Shown here in pieces: positions 16,847 through 24,609 of a stretch of 64,000 bases of DNA. Positions within the stretch are counted from its first letter, which is position 1, and the number at the start of each line of letters is the position of its first letter. The DNA comes from Vallicoccus soli. Its GTDB lineage: Bacteria > Actinomycetota > Actinomycetes > Motilibacterales > Motilibacteraceae. Made by a program: the position numbers and the translations under genes. The DNA is taken from the NCBI RefSeq assembly GCF_003594885.1, contig NZ_QZEZ01000006.1, forward strand, positions 186,001 to 250,000, in the 5' to 3' direction. The notes under the pieces were generated by a model, which was given only the letters and a program-made list of their open reading frames with translations, was not told the origin of the DNA and did not search any database.

Positions 16847-17041
16847 GTGCCGCGGCCGGCCGCGCTCGCCGGGTCCGGTGCGGCGCCGGCGCTCGCCCTC
16901 CTCGCCCTGGCCGTGCCGCCCGTCGCCGGGCTGCCCGTCGCCGCGCCCGCCGAGACGTCGGCGCTCGCCGCCGCGGTCGTCCTCGCGGGCCTCCTGCGGG
17001 CCGGTGCGGCCGTCCCGCGGGAGCCGGTCAGGGCTCGCTGA
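16847..17041 (+). CDS. Possible small hydrophobic protein
   Basis: A 64-codon frame, GTG at 16847 to TGA at 17041, with two Ala/Leu-rich hydrophobic stretches and G or C in nearly every third codon position. It overlaps the 3' end of the opposing ABC ATPase gene by 14 bases. It fills an otherwise empty gap of about 270 bases, but in DNA this GC-rich such a frame can occur by chance. No ribosome binding site stands out. Confidence 0.25.
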   Translation: MPRPAALAGSGAAPALALLALAVPPVAGLPVAAPAETSALAAAVVLAGLLRAGAAVPREPVRAR

Positions 17042-17843
17042 GCGCCCCGCTGCGGTGCCGCCCGATCGGCAGCATGAGCGGCCGGCCGGACACCGGGTCG
17101 GTGACCACGCTGCTGTCGAGGCCGAAGACCGCGCGGACCGTGCCCTCGGTGAGGACCTCCTCGGGCGTGCCGGCGGCGTGCACCCGGCCGTCGGCCAGCG
17201 CGATGAGGTGGTCCGCGTAGCGCGCGGCGAGGTTGAGGTCGTGCAGCACCATGACGATCGTCGTGCCGCGGGCCAGGTTGAGGTCGGTGAGCAGGTCGAG
17301 GACCTCGACCTGGTGGGTCACGTCGAGGAACGTCGTCGGCTCGTCGAGCAGCAGCAGCTCGGTCTGCTGCGCGAGGGCCATGGCGATCCACACCCGCTGG
17401 CGCTGCCCGCCCGACAGCTCGTCGACGGGCCGCTCGGCCAGCTCGGTCGTCCGGGTCGCCTCGAGCGCCGCCGCCACCGCGCGGTCGTCGTCCTTGCTCC
17501 AGCGGGAGAACACGCCCTGGTGCGGGTGGCGGCCGCGGCCCACGAGGTCGGCGACGACGATGCCCTCCGGCGCGGTGGGCGACTGCGGCAGCAGGCCGAG
17601 CGTCCGGGCGAGCGCCTTGGCCGGCAGCCGGTGCACGTCCTTGCCGTCGAGCAGCACGTGCCCGGCGCGCGGGGCCAGCAGCCGCGACATCGCCCGCAGC
17701 AGCGTGGACTTGCCGCACGCGTTCGCCCCGACGACGGCGGTGATCCGCCCCGGCGGCACGGCGAGGTCGAGCGAGGAGATGACCGTGCGGTCGCGGTAGC
17801 CGAGGGTGAGGTCCTCGACGGTGAGCCTGTGCTCCGTGGTCAC
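17028..17843 (-). CDS. Ferric-siderophore ABC transporter ATP-binding protein
   Basis: FepC/FecE-type ATPase of 271 residues. Walker A is GANACGKST, signature LSGGQRQRVWIA, Walker B LLLLDEPTTFLD and the H-loop HDLN. The motif FSRWSKDDD and the ending are typical of iron-siderophore importers. It energises uptake through the two permeases encoded just upstream; its GTG overlaps the permease stop (GTGA). Likely repressed by iron through the box at 21073. Confidence 0.95.
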   Translation of the reverse strand: MTTEHRLTVEDLTLGYRDRTVISSLDLAVPPGRITAVVGANACGKSTLLRAMSRLLAPRAGHVLLDGKDVHRLPAKALARTLGLLPQSPTAPEGIVVADLVGRGRHPHQGVFSRWSKDDDRAVAAALEATRTTELAERPVDELSGGQRQRVWIAMALAQQTELLLLDEPTTFLDVTHQVEVLDLLTDLNLARGTTIVMVLHDLNLAARYADHLIALADGRVHAAGTPEEVLTEGTVRAVFGLDSSVVTDPVSGRPLMLPIGRHRSGALSEP

Positions 17844-18889
17844 AGCGAGCCCCCGGCGCGGTGGGTGCGGACGATGAGGTAGACGAGGTACGGCGCCCCG
17901 AGCACGCCGGTGACGACGCCGACGGGGTAGCGGGTGTCGAAGGCGTACTGGCCGCACAGGTCGGCGAGCAGCACGAGCACGGCGCCGACGAGGGCCGACG
18001 GCACGAGCAGCGACGGCCCCGGTCCGACGAGGCGCGCGGCGATCGGCCCGGCGAGGAACGCGACGAAGGCGATGGGCCCGGTCGCGGCGGTCGCGAAGGC
18101 GAGCAGGCCCACCGCGGAGGCGATGACGAGCAGCCGGGTGCGCTCGACCCGTACCCCCAGCGCGGAGGCCGTGTCGTCGCCGAGCTGCAGCAGGGAGAGC
18201 GGGCGCGCCTGGCTCAGCAGCAGCGGGCCGAGCAGCGCGAGCGCGAGCAGGGCGGGGACGACGTCGCCCCAGCCGACGCCGTTGAGGCTCCCGCTGAGCC
18301 AGCGCAGCGCCTCCTGCAGGTCCCACTGCGACGCGCGGTCCAGCAGGTAGACGATCGCGCTGGTGAGCATCGCGTCGATCCCGATGCCGATGAGGATGAG
18401 CCGCGTGCCCGCGACGCCGTCCTTGAACGACAGCACGTAGATGAGCAGGGCCACGGCGAGCCCCACGACGATGGCGAACGTCGAGACCCCGGCCGCCCCG
18501 AGGCCGAGCACCACGATGGCGAACGTGGCGGCCGCGCTCGCGCCGGCGCTGATGCCGATGACGTCGGGGCTCGCGAGCGGGTTGCGCAGCATGGTCTGGA
18601 AGGTGACGCCGGCCAAGCCGAAGCACAGGCCCGTGACGACGGCGAGCACCGTGCGCGGCAGGCGCAGCGTGCCCACCGTGAAGGAGGCGCCCGGCACGTC
18701 CTCGCCGAGCACCACGCGGAGCACCTCGCCGGGCGGGTAGTACGTCCGCCCGAGCATGACCGAGGCCGCCGCCGCGGCGACGACGAGCAGCGCGAGGACC
18801 GCGACGACGCCGCGGAGCCGGAGCGCGCGGCTCGTACGGCCCCGCCCCACCGCCTCGCTCAGCGGCTCCGGGGGCGCCAGGGTGCTCAC
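17840..18889 (-). CDS. Ferric-siderophore ABC transporter permease (FepG-like)
   Basis: FecCD-family permease of 349 residues with about nine or ten membrane helices. Family motifs LRLPRTVLAVVTG, FQTMLRNPLASPDVIG and ATGPIAFVAFLAGPIAARL are clear. It pairs with the next upstream permease to form the membrane channel. Start and stop overlap both neighbours by four bases. Confidence 0.95.
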   Translation of the reverse strand: MSTLAPPEPLSEAVGRGRTSRALRLRGVVAVLALLVVAAAAASVMLGRTYYPPGEVLRVVLGEDVPGASFTVGTLRLPRTVLAVVTGLCFGLAGVTFQTMLRNPLASPDVIGISAGASAAATFAIVVLGLGAAGVSTFAIVVGLAVALLIYVLSFKDGVAGTRLILIGIGIDAMLTSAIVYLLDRASQWDLQEALRWLSGSLNGVGWGDVVPALLALALLGPLLLSQARPLSLLQLGDDTASALGVRVERTRLLVIASAVGLLAFATAATGPIAFVAFLAGPIAARLVGPGPSLLVPSALVGAVLVLLADLCGQYAFDTRYPVGVVTGVLGAPYLVYLIVRTHRAGGSL

Positions 18890-19935
18890 AGCTCGCGCAC
18901 CTTCCGCCGGCGGACCACGTGGATGAAGAACGGCGCCCCGACGAGCGCGGTGATGATGCCGACGTCGATCTCGGCCGGTCGGGCGACGACCCGGCCCAGG
19001 ACGTCGGACGCCGTGAGCAGCGCGGCCCCGGTCACCGCCGAGGAGGGCAGCAGCCAGCGGTGGTCCACGCCGACGAGCAGGCGGCACAGGTGCGGCACGA
19101 CGAGGCCGACGAAGGCGATGGGGCCGGCGACCGCCGTGGCGGCGCCGCACAGCAGGACCGCGCCCAGCGCTCCCGCCCCGCGGGCGAGCGCCACCCGCTC
19201 GCCGAGCCCGGCGGCGAGGTCGTCGCCCAGCGCGAGGGAGTCGAGCCCGCGCGCGGTGAGCAGGCAGACGACGAGCCCGGCGAGGAGGAAGGGCGCGACG
19301 AGCCGGAGGCTCTCGTACGAGGCGCCGCCGACGCCGCCGACCTGCCACGACCGGACGCCGTCGGAGATGTCGCCGCGCGGCAGCACGACGGCGGTGATGA
19401 AGGAGGCGAGCGCTGCCGACGTCGCGGTGCCGGCCAGCGCGAGCTTGAGCGGCGTCGCGCCCCCGCGCCCCAAGGAGGCCACGGCGTAGACGAAGACCGC
19501 CGCGGCGGCGGCACCGCCGACGGCCACCCAGACGTAGCTCGTCGCCACGGTGAGGCCGAACCAGGCGATGCCGACGACGACGGCGAGCGAGGCGCCCATG
19601 TTCACGCCGAGGATGCCGGGGTCGGCGAGCGGGTTGCGGCTCACGCCCTGCAGGACCGCGCCGGCGAGCCCGAGCGCCGCGCCGACCACGACGGCGAGCA
19701 GGGTGCGCGGCATGCGCTTGCTCACCGCGGCCTCGCCGATGGTGCCCGCGTCACCCCCCACGGCGGCGACGACGTCGGCCCACGTCACGCCGCGGGACCC
19801 GACCCTCACCGAGACCACCATGAGCACGGCCAGCACGACGAGCGCGACGACGAACCACGCGCTGCGGACCCGCAGCGACCGCCGCCCGGGGGCGGGGGTC
19901 GCTGCGGGTCCGGCGGCCTCGGCGACCTGCGTCAC
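18886..19935 (-). CDS. Ferric-siderophore ABC transporter permease (FepD-like)
   Basis: Second FecCD-family permease, also 349 residues. Motifs KRMPRTLLAVVVGAALGLAG, VLQGVSRNPLADPGILGVN and VAGPIAFVGLVVPHLCRLL match the family. Two different permease genes with one ATPase is the usual heterodimeric siderophore importer. GTG at 19935 overlaps the stop of the binding-protein gene (GTGA), so a longer reading of this frame is unlikely. Confidence 0.95.
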   Translation of the reverse strand: MTQVAEAAGPAATPAPGRRSLRVRSAWFVVALVVLAVLMVVSVRVGSRGVTWADVVAAVGGDAGTIGEAAVSKRMPRTLLAVVVGAALGLAGAVLQGVSRNPLADPGILGVNMGASLAVVVGIAWFGLTVATSYVWVAVGGAAAAAVFVYAVASLGRGGATPLKLALAGTATSAALASFITAVVLPRGDISDGVRSWQVGGVGGASYESLRLVAPFLLAGLVVCLLTARGLDSLALGDDLAAGLGERVALARGAGALGAVLLCGAATAVAGPIAFVGLVVPHLCRLLVGVDHRWLLPSSAVTGAALLTASDVLGRVVARPAEIDVGIITALVGAPFFIHVVRRRKVREL

Positions 19936-20972
19936 GAGGTGCGGGCGGCGGCCTGCGCGAGCATCTCCACGTAGTCCTCGAGCACCCACGAGATCGACAG
20001 CGGGGTCGGGTTCGCGGCCGTGCCGAGCGGGGTCTGCGGCAGGAAGACGATCGCGTCCTGCGCGACGGCCGGCATCGTCGACAGCAGCGGGTCGGCCTGC
20101 AGCGCGGTCCGCAGCTCCTCGCCGCCGTAGGTGACGATGACGTCGACGTCGTCGAAGGCGTCGACCTGCTCCGCGCTCCGGGTGAGCGAGAACTGGTCGG
20201 TGCCGGCGGAGGCCTGCTCGATGCTCGGCGGCATGGTCATGCCGAGGTCGGAGAAGAACTTCACCCGCGTGTCGTGCGTCGTGTAGAAGCTGACCTCGCT
20301 CAGGTCGGTCGAGTCGACGTGGGTGAGGAACATCGTGCGGGTGCCCGCGAGCTCGGGGTGGGCCGCGGCCGCCTCGGTGATCTCCTGCTCGAGGTCGGCG
20401 ACCAGCTGCTCACCCTCCTGGGCCAGGCCCATGGCCTCGCTGCTCGTGAGGATCATGTCGCGCCACTCCGTGGCCCACGGGGCCTCCGGGTACGCCACGA
20501 CCGGGGCGATGTCGCTGAGCGTGTCGTAGTCCTCCTGCGTCAGCCCGGAGTACGCGGCGAGGATGACGTCGGGGTCGGTGTCGGCGACCGCCTCGAAGTC
20601 GATGCCGTCGGTCTCGTCGAAGAGGACCGGCTCCTCGCCCCCGAGCTCCTGCAGCTTCTCGTCGACCCACGGGAGCAGCCCGTCGCCGTCGTCGTCGCCG
20701 AAGTTGGCCGCCGCCATGCCGACGGGGACGACCCCGAGGGCCAGCGGCACCTCGTGGTTGGCCCAGTTGACCGTCGCGATCCGCTCGGGGCGCTCCTCGA
20801 TCGTCGTCGTCCCGAGCGCGTGCTCGATCGTCAGCGGGAACTGGTCCGCCTCCGCGGACGGCGCCGGGGTCGACGCGGCGGCGCCCTCCTCGTCGGCGGA
20901 GCCGCCGCAGGCGGCGAGCAGCACGGAGGCGGCGGCGACCGACAGGCCGGCGAGGAGACGCTGTGAGCGCAC
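19932..20972 (-). CDS. Iron-siderophore substrate-binding lipoprotein
   Basis: FepB-type periplasmic-binding-fold lipoprotein of 346 residues. The signal peptide ends in the lipobox LLAAC with Cys22, followed by an acidic Ser/Ala linker. ERPERIATVNWANHEVPLALGVVP and the later DPDVILAAYSGLTQEDYDTL are typical helical-backbone metal-receptor features. GTG at 20972 has GGAAGGG seven bases upstream. First gene of the importer operon; an iron box lies about 100 bp upstream. Confidence 0.95.
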   Translation of the reverse strand: MRSQRLLAGLSVAAASVLLAACGGSADEEGAAASTPAPSAEADQFPLTIEHALGTTTIEERPERIATVNWANHEVPLALGVVPVGMAAANFGDDDGDGLLPWVDEKLQELGGEEPVLFDETDGIDFEAVADTDPDVILAAYSGLTQEDYDTLSDIAPVVAYPEAPWATEWRDMILTSSEAMGLAQEGEQLVADLEQEITEAAAAHPELAGTRTMFLTHVDSTDLSEVSFYTTHDTRVKFFSDLGMTMPPSIEQASAGTDQFSLTRSAEQVDAFDDVDVIVTYGGEELRTALQADPLLSTMPAVAQDAIVFLPQTPLGTAANPTPLSISWVLEDYVEMLAQAAARTS

Positions 20973-21072
20973 GGGGGAGCCCTTCCAGGGACGACGGGGA
21001 CAGGCGCGGGCGTGCGGGGGCACGCGGGACGGGCGGGGGCACGGCGAGGGGACCCCGGCGCGGCGCCAAGGA

Positions 21073-21091
21073 CGAGGTGAGCCTAACCTAA
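21073..21091. promoter_or_regulatory. IdeR/DtxR iron box
   Basis: CGAGGTGAGCCTAACCTAA matches the 19-bp DtxR/IdeR consensus (TWAGGTWAGSCTWACCTWA) at 16 positions. It sits between the divergent importer operon and the siderophore-interacting protein gene, 29 bp before the latter's ATG, and contains its likely -10 hexamer TAACCT. Confidence 0.85.
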
Positions 21092-21120
21092 GCGGTGTCC
21101 ACGGTCGACGGAGGAGCTCG

Positions 21121-21933
21121 ATGCACGGCTACGTCCAGAGCACGCGGTGGCTGACCCCGACGATGGTCCGGGTCGTCCTCGGCGGGGGTGACCTGCACCG
21201 GTTCGCGCCGGTCGAGGCCACCGACGCCTACGTGAACCTGGCGTTCGCGCCCGAGGGCGCCGACTACGGCGGGGCGTTCGACCCGGCGGTCGTGGCGGCC
21301 ACCCGGCCCCGGCACGAGCAGCCGGCGCGGCGGCGCTTCACGGTGCGGCGCTGGGACGCGGGCGCCGGCGAGCTGACCGTCGACTTCGTGGTGCACGGCG
21401 ACGTCGGCGTCGCCGGGCGGTGGGCGGCGCGCGCCGTCCCGGGCGACGTCCTGGTGCTCGAGGGCCCCGCAGGCGGCTACCGGCCCGACCCGGGTGCCGC
21501 CGTGCACCTGATGCTCGGCGACGAGTCGGCGCTCCCGGGCGTCGCCGCGGCCCTCGAGGTGCTCCCCGCCGGGGCGCGCGCGGTCGTCCGGCTGGTCGTC
21601 GACGGCCCCGGGCACGAGCTCGCGCTGGGCACGCGCGCCGACCTCGACCTCGCGTGGCTGCACCGCACCGGGTCGCCCGAGGACGTCGACCTGCTGCTGC
21701 GCGCGACGCGGGACCTCGTGCTGCCGCCCGGGCCGGTGCACGCCTTCGTGCACGGCGAGGCGGAGGAGGTCCGGGGCGTGCGGCGCCACCTGCTGGTCGA
21801 CCGCGGGCTGCCGAGGGCGGGGATGTCGTGCTCGCCGTACTGGCGCCGCACGATGACGGACGAGGCGTGGCGGCGGGTCAAGGCCGACTTCCTCGCGGCG
21901 ATGGACCGGGACGTGGTCGCGCAGGGGGCCTGA
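21121..21933 (+). CDS. Siderophore-interacting protein (ferric-siderophore reductase)
   Basis: SIP/ViuB-type flavoprotein of 270 residues that releases iron by reducing ferric siderophores in the cytoplasm. The FAD-binding motif RRFTVRRWD and the segment FVVHGDVGVAGRWAARAVPGD are diagnostic, and the NAD(P)-domain end (AFVHGEAEEVRGVRRHL then YWRRTMTDEAW) is intact. ATG at 21121 has GGAGGAG upstream. Divergent from the siderophore importer and sharing an iron box with it, so uptake and iron release would be induced together in iron starvation. Confidence 0.95.
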   Translation: MHGYVQSTRWLTPTMVRVVLGGGDLHRFAPVEATDAYVNLAFAPEGADYGGAFDPAVVAATRPRHEQPARRRFTVRRWDAGAGELTVDFVVHGDVGVAGRWAARAVPGDVLVLEGPAGGYRPDPGAAVHLMLGDESALPGVAAALEVLPAGARAVVRLVVDGPGHELALGTRADLDLAWLHRTGSPEDVDLLLRATRDLVLPPGPVHAFVHGEAEEVRGVRRHLLVDRGLPRAGMSCSPYWRRTMTDEAWRRVKADFLAAMDRDVVAQGA

Positions 21934-21937
21934 GCGG

Positions 21938-21962
21938 GCCCCGGCGCCGCCCGGCACGGGGC
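21938..21962 (+). terminator. GC-rich hairpin after the siderophore-interacting protein gene
   Basis: Outer arms GCCCCG (21938-21943) and CGGGGC (21957-21962) enclose a nested GCCG/CGGC pair, giving a bulged stem five bases after the stop codon. Confidence 0.5.
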
Positions 21963-22078
21963 GGACCGGGCGGAGCGGGAAGGGTCGGGCGCGACGGGAC
22001 GTACCTTGACGCACCGGAGCGTAGGTGGTCGTGTGCTCACTGCACGTGCCGATCCACTGCGAACCGCCCGGAGACCGC

Positions 22079-23386
22079 ATGAGACGCCCCCTCCTCGCCA
22101 GCCTCGCCGCGCTCGCCGCCGGCGCCTCCCTCGTCGCGGCGCCGCTCGCCGCGGCCGCCCCCGCCGCCGGCGCGGAGCCGCCGCGGACCGGCTTCGAGCG
22201 GTCCGACGGCACCGAGTGGACCTCCCTCGAGGACGAGGCGCGCTTCCTGCGCCAGGTCGACCGCGACAGCGACCGGGTGAGCATCCGGACGATCGCCCGC
22301 ACCGCCCAGGACCGCCCGGTGCGGATGGTGCAGATCGGGTCCGGTCCGCGCTCGCAGCAGGAGGTCGCCGAGGGCAGCACGCTGCTCCTGCTCTGCCTGC
22401 AGCACGGCAACGAGCCGGCCGGCCGCGAGGCGTGCCTGTCGACCGTGCGCGACCTCGCGTACGCGACGGACGCCCGCACGCAGCGGCTGCTCGACCGCAC
22501 CACGGTCCTCGTGGTGCCGACGTTCAACCCCGACGGCCGCGCGGCGGACACCCGGCAGAACTCCGCGGGCGTGGACCTCAACCGCGACCACCTCGTGCTG
22601 ACCCAGCCGGAGACGCAGGGGCTCGCGCGGGTCCTGCGGGACCTGCGCCCGGACGTCCTGCACGACGCCCACGAGTACGGCGGGACGCCCGAGCTCTACG
22701 ACCGCGACCTCATCAGCCTGTGGCCGCGCAACCGCAACGTCGACGACCGGGTCCACGCGCTGGCCCGCCAGCTGAGCCTGACGTACGTCAACGGCACGGT
22801 CGAGGACGCCGGCTTCTCCACCGGCATCTACGGCATCTACAACGGCCCCGACGGCGAGCCCGTCGCCCAGGTCGCCGGTGACGAGGACGAGCGCATCCTG
22901 CGCAACCTGGCCGGCCTGCGGCACGTCGCCGGGCTGCTCGTCGAGACCCGCATCGACGACGGCCTCGAGGACGACCCGGAGGGCAACGTCCGCCGGGTGA
23001 ACAGCCAGCTGGCCGCGGTGCGCGGCACGCTGAGCATGGTGCTCGAGAAGCGCACCCAGCTGGCCCGCCAGACCGCGGCCGCGCGCGAGCGGGCGGCGCA
23101 GGAGGGCGCGAGCGGGGACTCCCCGTACTACCTGGGCGGTGCGGACAACCGCCTCCCCGAGCGCTCGGAGGTGCTCTTCGAGCCGCCGTGCGCGTACGAG
23201 CTGACCGCCGAGCAGTTCTCGTCGGTCCGCCGGACCCTGACCCTGCACGGCATCGAGACCACCCGCTCCGGCGGCACGGTCACGGTGAGCATGGCGCAGG
23301 AGGCGCAGCCGGTCATCCCGCTGCTGCTCGACGAGCGCGCCGAGTACGAGGTCGCGGCCGGCACGCCGGTCGCCTGCGGCGCCTGA
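22079..23386 (+). CDS. Secreted M14-family zinc carboxypeptidase
   Basis: Exported metallopeptidase of 435 residues with a signal peptide (hydrophobic 7-30, cleavage likely after AAGA). M14 ligands are present: HGNE (His109, Glu112) and the third ligand His198 in HDAHEYGG. NPDGR and DLNRDH form the substrate pocket, and Glu289 in LVETRID is the likely catalytic base. M14 enzymes remove C-terminal residues from peptides or cleave peptidoglycan stem peptides. ATG at 22079 has GGAG upstream. A strong hairpin terminator follows. Confidence 0.9.
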   Translation: MRRPLLASLAALAAGASLVAAPLAAAAPAAGAEPPRTGFERSDGTEWTSLEDEARFLRQVDRDSDRVSIRTIARTAQDRPVRMVQIGSGPRSQQEVAEGSTLLLLCLQHGNEPAGREACLSTVRDLAYATDARTQRLLDRTTVLVVPTFNPDGRAADTRQNSAGVDLNRDHLVLTQPETQGLARVLRDLRPDVLHDAHEYGGTPELYDRDLISLWPRNRNVDDRVHALARQLSLTYVNGTVEDAGFSTGIYGIYNGPDGEPVAQVAGDEDERILRNLAGLRHVAGLLVETRIDDGLEDDPEGNVRRVNSQLAAVRGTLSMVLEKRTQLARQTAAARERAAQEGASGDSPYYLGGADNRLPERSEVLFEPPCAYELTAEQFSSVRRTLTLHGIETTRSGGTVTVSMAQEAQPVIPLLLDERAEYEVAAGTPVACGA

Positions 23387-23404
23387 GGTCCCGGCCCGCA
23401 CGGC

Positions 23405-23436
23405 AGGGCCCCGCACCCCCGGGGGTGCGGGGCCCT
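23405..23436 (+). terminator. 32-bp perfect palindrome, terminator
   Basis: Sixteen-base arms (23405-23420 and 23421-23436) with no interruption; the RNA would fold into a 14-bp stem with a 4-base loop. It starts 19 bases after the carboxypeptidase stop. No T-run is present. Confidence 0.8.
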
Positions 23437-23474
23437 CGCGCGTCCGGGGGTCCCGCCGGGCGCGGCGCCGGCCG

Positions 23475-23480
23475 TACGCT
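23475..23480 (+). promoter_or_regulatory. -10 hexamer TACGCT of the nucleoside phosphorylase-like gene
   Basis: Ends 6 bases before the GTG at 23487; same hexamer and spacing as at pheA and the response regulator gene. Confidence 0.5.
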
Positions 23481-23486
23481 GCCCGG

Positions 23487-24086
23487 GTGCGCGTCCCCGA
23501 GCCGGCCCTCGACCTGCGCGGCGCCGACCCCGCCCCCGGGGGCGTGCTCGCCGTCGTGGCCGTCGACGAGGAGGCCGTGCACCTCCCGCCCTGGCTGAGC
23601 GTCGTGGTCACCGGCGCCGGCCCGGTGAACGCCGCGATCGCCACGACCGCGGCGGTGCTGGCGCTGCACCCCGGCGAGGTCGTCGGCCTCGGCACCGCGG
23701 GAGCGCTCGTCGAGGGGCTGGCGGGGACGTACGAGGTCGGCGAGGTCCGCCAGCACGACCTCGACGACGCGGCGCTGCTCGCCCTCACCGGCAGGTCCTC
23801 CGCCCCGGCGCTGCACCTCGGCGACGGGCCGGTGCTCACGACGGGGGGCGCCTTCGTCGCCGGCGGGCCGCTGCGCGAGCGCCTCGCCGCCTCCGGCGCC
23901 CAGCTCGTCGACATGGAGGGGTACGCCGTCGCCCGCGCGGCCGCCGCGCTCGGCGTGCCGGTGCGCCTGGTGAAGCACGTCAGCGACGCGGCCGACGAGC
24001 GCGCCCCGCGCACCTGGCCCGAGACGGTCGAGGCCTGCTCCCGGGCGCTCGGCGCGTGGTGCGCGGCGGCGCTGCCCCACGCGTAG
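23487..24086 (+). CDS. Purine nucleoside phosphorylase/nucleosidase-superfamily protein
   Basis: A 199-residue protein of the PNP/MTAN fold. VVVTGAGPVNAAIAT near residue 40, VGLGTAGAL near 70, VDMEGYAVARAAAALGVP near 139 and KHVSDAADE near 165 correspond to the phosphate/ribose site, the Met-Glu ribose-binding motif and the catalytic Asp of the family. It is short compared with true MTA/SAH nucleosidases (about 230), so the substrate is uncertain. Probably a leaderless transcript. Confidence 0.82.
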   Translation: MRVPEPALDLRGADPAPGGVLAVVAVDEEAVHLPPWLSVVVTGAGPVNAAIATTAAVLALHPGEVVGLGTAGALVEGLAGTYEVGEVRQHDLDDAALLALTGRSSAPALHLGDGPVLTTGGAFVAGGPLRERLAASGAQLVDMEGYAVARAAAALGVPVRLVKHVSDAADERAPRTWPETVEACSRALGAWCAAALPHA

Positions 24087-24089
24087 GCG

Positions 24090-24596
24090 TCACATGTAGC
24101 CGGTCCTGCCGTCGAGCTGCTCGCGGAGCAGGTCGAGGTGCCCGACGTGCCGGGCGGTCTCCTCGAGCATGTGCTGCAGGACCCAGCGCAGGCTGGCGCC
24201 GCCCCAGCGCGGGTGGCGGCCCAGGTCGTCGAGGGACGCCGCGGCGACGACCGCCCGGGAGGCGGCGCACTCGCGCTCGTACTCCTCGAGCAGGCGAAGC
24301 AGCGGGACCCCGTGCGCCGTGCGGAAGTCGGCCCCCTCGCCGCCGTCGCCGAACTGCGGGTTGAGGTCCTCCTCGCGGTGGGAGTGGACGACCTGGAACC
24401 AGCAGTGCTCGGTCCAGCGCAGGTGCGCGACGACGCCGGCGACCGTCATGAGCGGCGACGTCGGGACGAGGCTGCGGTGCGCGTCCTCGTCGGAGAGGCC
24501 CTCGCACTTCAGAGCGGCGATGCCGCGCTGCAGGTCGAGCCAGCCCGTCAGCTGGGTCCGCTCGTCGGCCACGGCCGGGGGACGTCTGCGCTCCAC
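24090..24596 (-). CDS. DUF664 (DinB-like) protein
   Basis: A 168-residue four-helix-bundle protein of the DinB/DUF664 group. The hallmark GWLDLQRGIAALKCEGLSDEDA is present, as are the metal-binding histidines in VAHLRWTEHCWF and in HMLEETARHVGHLD. In actinobacteria many members are thiol-dependent S-transferases using mycothiol, but this one has no direct evidence of substrate. GTG at 24596 is chosen because TAGCGT ends 7 bases upstream. Confidence 0.9.
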   Translation of the reverse strand: MERRRPPAVADERTQLTGWLDLQRGIAALKCEGLSDEDAHRSLVPTSPLMTVAGVVAHLRWTEHCWFQVVHSHREEDLNPQFGDGGEGADFRTAHGVPLLRLLEEYERECAASRAVVAAASLDDLGRHPRWGGASLRWVLQHMLEETARHVGHLDLLREQLDGRTGYM

Positions 24597-24603
24597 GCGC
24601 CGC

Positions 24604-24609
24604 ACGCTA
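24604..24609 (-). promoter_or_regulatory. -10 hexamer TAGCGT of the DUF664 gene
   Basis: On the minus strand, 7 bases before the GTG at 24596. The hexamer overlaps the stop codon of the upstream MFS gene, so the DUF664 promoter is embedded in that gene's end. Confidence 0.45.
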
